A stretch of 64,000 nt of DNA from Nymphaea colorata (Eukaryota > Streptophyta > Magnoliopsida > Nymphaeales > Nymphaeaceae). The translations under genes and the position numbers were made by a program. The notes below the pieces were generated by a model. The model saw nothing but the letters and a program-made list of their open reading frames with translations, had not been told where the DNA came from and searched no databases. Shown piece by piece: positions 55,860-64,000 of this stretch. The DNA lies in NCBI RefSeq assembly GCF_008831285.2, contig NC_045144.1, positions 10,014,672 to 10,078,671 on the forward strand. Reading direction: 5' to 3'. Every line of letters begins with the position of its first letter. Positions within the stretch are counted from its first letter, which is position 1.

Positions 55860-58800
55860 AATGACAGATTTATTATCACTGCGGATAATGGTTGAACTTT
55901 CTTTTTAATGTCTCCAAGTATTCTTCTTAGCCAAACTACTTCATATGCTGGAATAGTAGCTACTACATACTCTATCTTAGCATATGATAATGCAATAGTA
56001 TTTATTTCTTAGAAGACCACAAAATCACATTTGTTCTCAAGCAAAATACATAACTTGAAATGTTTCTTCTGTCATCAAAAAATCATGCCCAACCACTATT
56101 AGTAGATCCAAGCAAATTAAAATTATTTTCTTCAATATATTTAATTCCCAAATTTTGTGCCTTGGTGATACTTTGAAACTCTCTTTGTTGTTGTAAGATG
56201 AAGTTTACTTGTTCATTCAGAGATGATACATTTGCATTCATAATATATGGCATGGTATTTATGAGATAGATCAAAGGTTCTACAAAACTGTGATACGTGA
56301 GAGCATCAATTGTTTTTGCACCATCATTTTTTTTGAGTTTTTTCATTTATTGCCATTAGAGTGCTCGCTGGCTTGCAAATTCACATATTAACCTCTTTAA
56401 CAAGTCATCAATATTTTTTTTTTTGGAAAATAAAAATTTCACCATTTACCTATTTGACTTGAAATCCCAAAAAATATTTCATGATGTCGAGGTCGGCCAT
56501 CACATACTTTCATTGTAGTTTTTTTTTAAAGATGCAACCATTTTTTGGATTTCTCCCAAGATATATCAAGCCATCTACATGTAGACAAACAACCAAAAGA
56601 TTTTCTTTACCATTTTTCTTCACATATAAAGATGATTTTCTTTGACTCCTTGAAAACCATTTTGTAAAAAATAACTATCAATTTTCATGTTTCAAGCTCA
56701 AGGCCTTGCTTTAAGCCATACATGTCTTTCTTTAACTTGTTAATTTTTGTTCTTTCAATTTTTTTTCGAAACCAAAAGGTTGTTCCACATAAACTTCCTT
56801 TTGAAGATCCTCATAAAAAGGGTGACCAAACATAAGTTAGGAAACAAACACTTTTAGTTTTGCAGCAATGACTAAAGCAGTTCTTATTGTTTCCATTCTC
56901 ACCATAGGAGCAAAGAATTCATTAAAATCTACTCCACAATTTTTTGGGTAACCCTTTGAAACACGCCTCGTGTTTCTAGATTGACCCATCTTCATTATAT
57001 TTTGTTTTGTAAATCAATTTTAAACCAACATGTCTTTAGTTAATTATCTCTCTACCAACTCCCGTGCTTGATTTTTTTCTATTGTAGAAATTTTTTCATT
57101 CATGGCAGTTTTTCAAATCATATTTTGAGTAACTTCTTCACAATTTTGTGACTCACAAGCAAACAAAGCAAATCACATTGTGTATAAATTTTAGGGAGCT
57201 TTCTTACCTTTTTAAGCTAATCATTTGCATCCATGTCTAAGCTCTCCATATCTATTCTTCTTACTTCTCTCAATTCCAACTCCATTCCTTTGTCAAAAAA
57301 AAAAAGTCTCTTGAAATTACAAAATCTTGAGTTTTAGAAGTATCACCATAAGCAATCAAATTATATATTCTTTCCCAACTTCATCAAAATTTTCCTTGTC
57401 TGGAGATGATATGTTAGCATATGCGATGCAACCAAAAGCTTCGAAATAATCTACATTTTGGTTTGTACATGAACCATGCTTGATAAGGAGTCATATTACA
57501 TAGACTTTATAGGGGACTTGATTAAATTGCAGTATTAATGGCTTCAATGCAAAGGTTATTTGTAAGTTTTTTACCTTTTAGAATGAATAATGTCTATTCT
57601 ATTATGTCTTTTGATGAGTTCATTTTGTTGTGCCATTTTTGTAACTGTCAACTATGTTCTCATGTCATGCTCATTGTGGTAATTTCATAATTCATTTGAT
57701 GCAAACTCTCTACATTGATATGTTATTAAGGCCTTTAATTTAAACCCACTTTCATTTTTTGCATATGCTTTGAATTGCTTGAATATTGCGAACACCTTTG
57801 ACTTTTGATGAAGAAAATACACTCATATCATTCTGTTATAATAATTCACAAATAATAATAAATACTTTCTACCATCATGGGACTAGGTTAGAGTGAAACA
57901 AAAATATATGCATGAACTAACTTTGGAGGATGTTTTACTTTCCAAGAAGAGTCTAGGAATGGTAATCTATGAAATTTTTCATACACACTTCCTTCACATA
58001 TGCCTTTTGCATCGTTTATGCATGGAAGGTCAATCGCAATATTCTTTTGATTCAATAATTTCAAACTTTTATAATTTGGATGACCAAATCTCAGGTGTCA
58101 AAGGTTTGATACATCTAAATTATTGATATTAAGGTTTTGATTTTCACAAGGGCTCAATGTTAGGGGGAAAACTTTGTTTGGATACATTTTCACTTTGGCT
58201 ATGGTTTGATGTTTTTTTACCCACTATCTTGCATTCATCATTATTGAAATGTACTAAATAATCTTTTTTTATGACCTGACCAATGCTTAAAAGGTTTTAT
58301 ACTAAATTGGGAACATAAAGTCCTTCATGGACAAGTTTAGTGTCACCTGATTTTGTTTTTACTGCAATATTGCCTTTGCTCAACTGCTTGACATTTTTCG
58401 TTTTTTAACCTCACTTATGAAGGAATAACCTCGATTTGTATATCTGCTACATCCACTGTCTAAATACCAAATGTCATGTGAATATTGATGGCCATTCAAA
58501 CATGAGAAAAATGATCATTTTTTTCACTATTTTTTAAAAATTTTGCTTCATTTTTTCTTTGAAACCAGCAATGTCTTTGTGAGTGCTTTAGAATTTTGTA
58601 TTGTGGACATTTGAACTTGCAATCTTTCAATTTGTGTATGGATTTTTTGCAAATAATAGTATGATTCAGATTTATCATTTTGCTTGTCATAACTCGAGCT
58701 GAAATTATTTCTACTCGTCTTCGTCCTCTTGATAGTCTTTCCTTCCACCTATTCCATATTGCAGCCTTTGAAAGCCTTTTTCTCCTTCAAATTCAGCTTG

Positions 58801-59200
58801 GATGGAAATGCTTGTTCTAAATTTTTCTACTCAAACCTATATATGTGTTTTTCATGTGCTTCTAAATAACTCATCAGTTCATGCATTGATAACTCGGGCA
58901 AATCTTCTGATTCTTCAATAGCAGCAATAACATAATCATACTGAGGTGGTAAGCTCTTTAAAAAATTTTCAATAATCTTTTTATTTTCAATAGTATAACC
59001 ATAACTTCTAGCCTATTTTATAGTTTCAACAACCGGGAGAAAATTTCTTGCATGTTTATGTTGTCTTTCACCAATAATGTATCGAACTCTCTAGAAAGAT
59101 ATTGAAGTTTGATCAATAGGACTTTGTTGGAACCTTAAAAATCTTTTTTAAGATGTTTCATGTTCTTTTTTTTTTTGAAGCATTCATAGTATGAGGAAAG
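55860..59200 (-). pseudogene. Copia-4: decayed Copia retrotransposon, no LTRs found
   Basis: Minus-strand order is gag (SYLEAHEKHIYRFE, near 58820-58880), zinc-knuckle and protease remnants (58440-58700), integrase (SGFKLKALITYQCREFASNE, about 57690-57760, with the AQQNEL relic near 57640), reverse transcriptase with a degraded active site (LHVDGLIYLG, about 56550-56600) and RNase H (NFNLLGSTNSGWA, 56083-56130). The catalytic YVDD has become a Val-Asp-Gly version. Stops are abundant. It is much older than Copia-1 to -3. Confidence 0.75.
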
Positions 59201-61085
59201 ATTGAGTTATTTACCCCTTGTTGTTGAAGACGAGTGCTTTTGTGTCTTTCTTCATGCTTTCTTTGAACTCCTTTTGTTTTGTGGGAGCCCATCCAAAGTT
59301 GCATCACCATCTAGTTCTTCGTATCCTTCAAAAAACGAGCACTCAAAGGTCTTGTCATATAAATGGAGTCTTCATTTTGAGACTTCAAAAATCACATCTT
59401 TCACCTTCAAATATTGGCACTTGATTACAGAAAACTTGAAGCTGAAATTTTTTGGAGGTTGATGTTATACCTTCTCAAACGAGGCTTTGATATCAAACTT
59501 ATTGAGACAGTGATAGATTAGAGAGCAAAACCTTATGTAAATATTTTTGATAAGAAATATGGTAACAAACGAAGAGGCTTTTAGAATAACAATAAGCTAA
59601 ATGGGCATTCTTTTCAAGATGAGGAAGAGAAAAAACTATGGTGGGAGGAATGAGAGCTTCACCATTTTAGTGTTGCTCTCACTTTTTTCATTGTCCCAAT
59701 CAAGTCCTTCATGCCTTTATATAGGCTTACATGTGGAACATCATAATTACTATCATCATCTTCAAGGAACGGGTAGAAATTTACAATGACACATTACTAA
59801 ACATTTCTACACTTTTTAAAATTTTTGAAAATGCAAGAGACTATCATTTACTCCACCATCCTTATCACCTTGCCTTTGGAATTGGATGCTAAGTGGCAGA
59901 TCCAATTACAAATTATTTTTAATAGAAACCAAATGAATGGCATGTGAAGTTTATTTTAGCCCTTTGAGTTTCACAGATTAGAATCAAGGGGTAATGGACC
60001 CATTGTGTATTGTTTCTGTAGTCGAAGCACAGGCGTTCAAAGTCAAAAACCCATATAAGAAAAGCCCCTACCTATGCTTCTGTGTTTGCTTTGGGTTGCA
60101 AGAAAGACAATCATGCTAGTTGTATTCGACCCACTAGACAAGCAATGACAAAGGGTTGGCCTTCGTGTAAGCTGCCTTCCCTATAAATACCTCCCCCACC
60201 TATTTTTTGGGGAAAGCTACACGCCGGTGGGGTCTAGCCATGTGACCTAGTGGCTCAGGTAGAGAACACTTAGATATACTGGAGACCAGTCAATATGAGT
60301 TGTGTGAGTCCCGGCCAGAATGCAGTGCATTAAATAGAGGATGGCAGCAAAATTGGCAAACGGGACTAAACTAGCACATTACCAAAGCAATGCATTGTCT
60401 TGGTGGGCACCTAACACGGCTAGAAATTGAAAGGGATCCATAGATCTATACTGGTTGCCAAGAATGAAACGGCCAAGATGGGTGCCTGTCATGAAGTTAC
60501 ACATCCATTTTGATCAAGAGATGGAATGAAGAAGGAACAAAGAAAAGCCAAAAAAAGAATCAGCTGCACATAGCTTATATCTCTTCAGGTGTAGTAATAA
60601 ATAACAACTACAACAATCAATGGGATCTGTAAGAAACCAACCTCACCAGATGAATACAACAAAAAAAAATATCAGATCTAGTAAAGAAAATGAGAATGCA
60701 TAGGATCTTCCAAGCCTCGAATGCAAGAGGTCTTCCAAGCCTCCACATCTGAATTGCTGAACCTCTACGCTTTTTGCCACTAGCTGCTTAGGAGGTACAG
60801 TACTAACATGGTCTGAACATCATGCCCTGAAGTTCCTGGCTAGGTGGTCTGACGTAGAAACAAGAAATTTCTTCTCTTAAAGTAGTCTTGGAGATCATCC
60901 AATATTATGTTACAAATAAAAGAATCTTCACACAGTGAATAATGGAAGCGTGACTTGTAGAGAGGTGCTTCGTCCAGCTTGACATCATCAATTTCTGTCG
61001 CAGAAAGAATACATCTCAGGCAACAAATTGCAATTTCACTACAAAATTCAGGCCAGCCAAGCAGAAATCCAATCCTTGGCATCTA
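59201..61085. other. Intergenic region and 3' flank of the galacturonosyltransferase gene
   Basis: 59201-59470 may be the outermost N-terminal gag of Copia-4. From 59470 to about 60600 nothing is recognised. 60800-61085 is the likely 3' untranslated region of the gene that ends at 61086. Confidence 0.45.
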
Positions 61086-63979
61086 CTATGGTTCCACAAT
61101 ATTGCAGTTCCTAATGAAATCATTAGAGAAGTTGACATGCTTTGTCCAAAATGGCCGCAGCTCCTTGAAACCTATACCTAACCATGGCTTGAAATCACCA
61201 TTGTAGTGTATAACCGCAGCCCTCCTCACAGCATCAAGGCTTGTTGCATGTTGATAACCCAATCCAAGCATGTGCCAAGAAGGATCAATGGGATGAACAT
61301 GACCGCTGAAAGCAATGAGTGCAGGTGGCAATGTCCCAAAGCGCCATAGTGCTAAGTTTGCTTTCAGATTCTGAACCAAAAGTGGTTGTGTCAAATTTGG
61401 AACACTATACTCTTTATCAAATCAATTTCACTCTCATCTATGACTGTCTACTTTTTTATGTGTTAAAACACAGTTAAATACATTAAAATTTACATGACAT
61501 AGCTGCATATTGGGTTAACACCTGCCTCAAACTATGACAAATGCAAATCAATCAAAACCTTCTATCAGAAGTTGAAATTCAAATTTGATGACAGAACTCC
61601 ATTCTCAATGCACTATCATTGGGGATCAAAAGCTAATAAGGCTTGACATGTACAAAAGTGCCTTGTTGTGTACTAAGATGTCTTTGGACACTTCAACTAC
61701 TGATTGAGCTCTCCCTAAATCATCCATGTTTAAGTTTTAATTTAGAGATGGTGAAGGCTGGCGTTTTATGGTTTTTACCTCCTTAGCTGACAACCATATG
61801 TTGTATAATTTGATCTTACTGAGTTGCTTTAGGACATTTCATTTGACTGATTAAGCTGTATCAAATTACCACAGATCAATGGTAGAGGCTGATATTTTAC
61901 CTCCTTAATCCAATAAAGATATGTATCCCTGATATTTGTCATCCTCCAAGCTCGCAAGTCGAACATATTCATCCCATATGCCCATGCACACTCTTCTGGA
62001 TCCAAATTTTCAGCAATAAGGGGATGGGAGAAATTGAAATAGTTCTTGAACCGCTTTGACATAACCCAGCTGTCCTCTCCCCTGCAAGTTTCCACAGCTC
62101 CACAAACCTTGCCTTTGAGATCTATATCCCATAATGGTGCCAGGTCCCTCTGGATCACAACATCATCATCTAAGAACACTATCTTGTCAAGATTCGGGAA
62201 GAGCTGTTGAATAAAACAAGGCAATCTCATCAAAACTTGTCAAATTGTGCCACATAGATTGGCAAGCATTTCAAAATCTTGTACTATTTAAATTGTTCTC
62301 TCCTTCGTTAACAGAAGCTGCGCAAAATTTGTGCCAAAATTCCTTGTCAGTTGGTAGTTTGAACTTTGAACTGCAACAGAAGTTGACATTGCCTTTACAA
62401 GGTTATGCAAATAAGTTTGCGAAGATTAGAACATCACAACTGCCTTGACAATAACACACTCACACACATATAGGATTTATGAATATGGCCAACCACAAGT
62501 TATCATTGCCTTTGTTGCCATCTAGCCAGCTCAGCCAGATTCCAGCCAACTTTCTGTTATGTCATTACAAATGAGCTCAAGCTACTTGAATTTATATATT
62601 AAAAGAAACAGCTGAAATGTGATGCATGGATTGGATCCTATGAAACCCCCCAAACCAAGTCTAAATTTTGAAATCCTCATAAACATTCAATTTGTTCAAC
62701 GGATATCAATGACTTTCTTGTCAACCCAATAGAGTTGGACAGTCCAAGCACATTTGTGAAGTTGGAACAGACATATATATATTTGGCACATGACAAGCTT
62801 AGCAAGAACCTAAGAAGGTGTTTGACAGCAAAGAACAGTAGTGTTCTAAGAACACTATGTTCCTAAAAATGGTGGGCCATAAAAATTGGACATAAAAATA
62901 CATGGGATGCACTGTACTCTATACATGTTTTACTGTTCCATGACCAATAGAACACACAATACATGTTCCCGTTCTTGCAACCTTTGGGATGGAACCAAGT
63001 GTAACTACATAAATGTTCTTGCTTTGACGCAACCTCTAAGGGTTCAAGCAGATCTTGAAGATGGTCTGTTTTAGTCTGATATTAGGTTGAAGGGACTCTC
63101 AGGGCTAGGATGAAGGTTTCTGTCTCATGCCAAGGCCTGTTTCATATCAGGCTAGGCCTATTACCATGTCCATTGGTTCAGCCTCAAATCTTGTAGGCAG
63201 GCCATTCCCTTACACTAAATATAAAATTTTTCAAACAAGAACATGTGCTACTTGATAGAAGCAACTGAGCTCCTGGCATCAACTGACCATTGAGCAGTTA
63301 ATCATATACTTGGGATCTGGATATATTGCGAGTCAGATTGCTCTAAACTTCAATAGTACTTAAAATATAGGCTAATCAATTTGAAAATCACCTCTGGCAG
63401 ATATATACGAAGATGGTTGAGCATCAATATATATTTTGGGCTCCTGGCCTGCAACTTTGAAGAAAGCAACCTAGGGTTGTCACTTAGAATTGTCTCAGCT
63501 GTGTGACTGCCATGATAGTACTTTCTGATCCCCTGATGGCTTTCAATTGCTTCAAGAACTGGTATATTTTCTCTAGTCAACCAGTCAAATTGATGAGTGC
63601 CTTTTACTTCAATTATAGCTGGAGAAAGGGGGTTCAATGCAAACCATGAATGCATGGCGGCATAGGTTTTCTTGTCAGTAATCAAATGAAAGACAATGTT
63701 TTCAGGCTTTGTAGATGCTTTAACAGTTGATGAAACAACAACAGAAGCTGCAAGGATGTTATCCGTGGCAAGAACAAAATGATGGTAGTTGTTGTTAGAA
63801 AGGGAAGGTAGTAGTTCAGGGGATGGGAGTTGCTTCCTAGCATGAGCATTGGATGAATATTCATCTGTCAAGCGAAGAGACAGACATTGCATGGTTTTAG
63901 GGATAGCTGTAGCTGCATAATGCTTGTAAACAGACTCCTGCAATTTCGCCAATTTGACCTCCTTCTCCAGATACTCCAC
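61086..63979 (-). CDS. Galacturonosyltransferase, GT8 family, GAUT13/14-like (last three exons)
   Basis: Exons 63979-63392, 62203-61901 and 61370-61086 join with GT-AG borders and keep frame. They encode HHFVLATDNILAASVVVSST-type GT8 core, NHLRIYLPE/LFPNLDKIVFLDDDVV across the first junction (the DDD is the GT8 metal-binding DXD motif), EECAWAYGMNMFDLRAW, TYLYWIKE/NLKANLALW, HPIDPSWHMLGLGYQ, HYNGDFKPW (the HxxGxxKPW nucleotide-sugar motif) and VNFSNDFIRNCNIVEP-stop. The match is closest to GAUT13/14, Golgi type II membrane enzymes that add GalA from UDP-GalA to homogalacturonan in pectin synthesis. The N-terminal membrane anchor and stem lie beyond the window end. All visible motifs are intact, so this is likely a working gene. 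Confidence 0.92.
62204..63391 (-). other. Intron of the galacturonosyltransferase gene
   Basis: 1.2 kb. Near 62818 a GTGTTTGACAGC phrase followed by AGTGTTCTAAGAACACT (a short perfect palindrome core) hints at a small MITE, unproven. Confidence 0.5.
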
Positions 63980-64000
63980 CTGCATTCAGGAAGTTCAATA

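Noticed and set aside
1-64000. CRISPR array, operon, phage or plasmid features
   Set aside because: No regularly spaced identical repeats and no prokaryotic gene organisation. Introns, PPR genes and LTR retrotransposons show a plant nuclear genome.

Overview
This is nuclear DNA of a land plant, almost certainly a flowering plant. It holds a PLS-class pentatricopeptide (PPR) gene, a pectin-type GT8 galacturonosyltransferase, a plant heparanase-like GH79 gene, a plant kinesin-14 fragment, GT-AG introns that are often long, and several Ty1/Copia retrotransposons primed by initiator tRNA-Met. The base composition is AT-rich and transposon debris dominates. I cannot name the species, and there is no sign of prokaryotic or organellar sequence.

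Layout. 1-2031 (-): 5' part of a GH79 gene, cut by the window edge. 3.8-9.8 kb: a young Copia element (Copia-1, minus strand, TSD TCAAC) sits inside an older repeat; an uninterrupted copy of that repeat lies at 14.3-15.1 kb, just after a dead L1-type LINE (12.15-14.28 kb). 15.77-38.39 kb (+): pieces of a cyclin H gene (the CDK7-activating cyclin). Exons for the N-terminus and the first cyclin-box helices are at 15.8-22.9 kb. The middle exons are missing and a broken kinesin-14 motor fragment lies in their place (24.4-25.0 kb). The last two exons are separated by about 12.9 kb that contains two Copia elements, Copia-2 (27.3-32.4 kb, TSD TGCTG) and Copia-3 (33.1-38.0 kb, TSD ATGTC), both in the same direction as the cyclin gene. 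38.5-43.7 kb (-): orphan exons, including a 334-bp tandem exon duplication, the last exon of a NOA1/BPG2-type circularly permuted GTPase and two unrecognised exons, with a Harbinger-like non-autonomous element (TSD TTA) between them. 43.9-46.2 kb (-): an intact intronless PPR gene with a (CT)n tract just upstream of its best start codon. 46.4-52.9 kb: gene-poor, with an inverted-repeat element and a 600-bp polypurine stretch. 52.9-59.2 kb: hAT fragments on both strands and a decayed minus-strand Copia. 61.1-64.0 kb (-): the last three exons of a GAUT13/14-like gene, intact as far as seen.

The genes do not form a pathway. GH79 and GAUT both act on wall or secreted glycans, but they are 60 kb apart and I infer no link. 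I found no CRISPR array, rRNA or convincing tRNA gene. The most notable structures are the cyclin H/kinesin mosaic, the Copia-1 polyprotein that reads through its polypurine tract into an in-frame octapeptide repeat encoded by its own LTR, and the nested insertions whose order can be read from target-site duplications. I see no evidence for a wholly new biological system.
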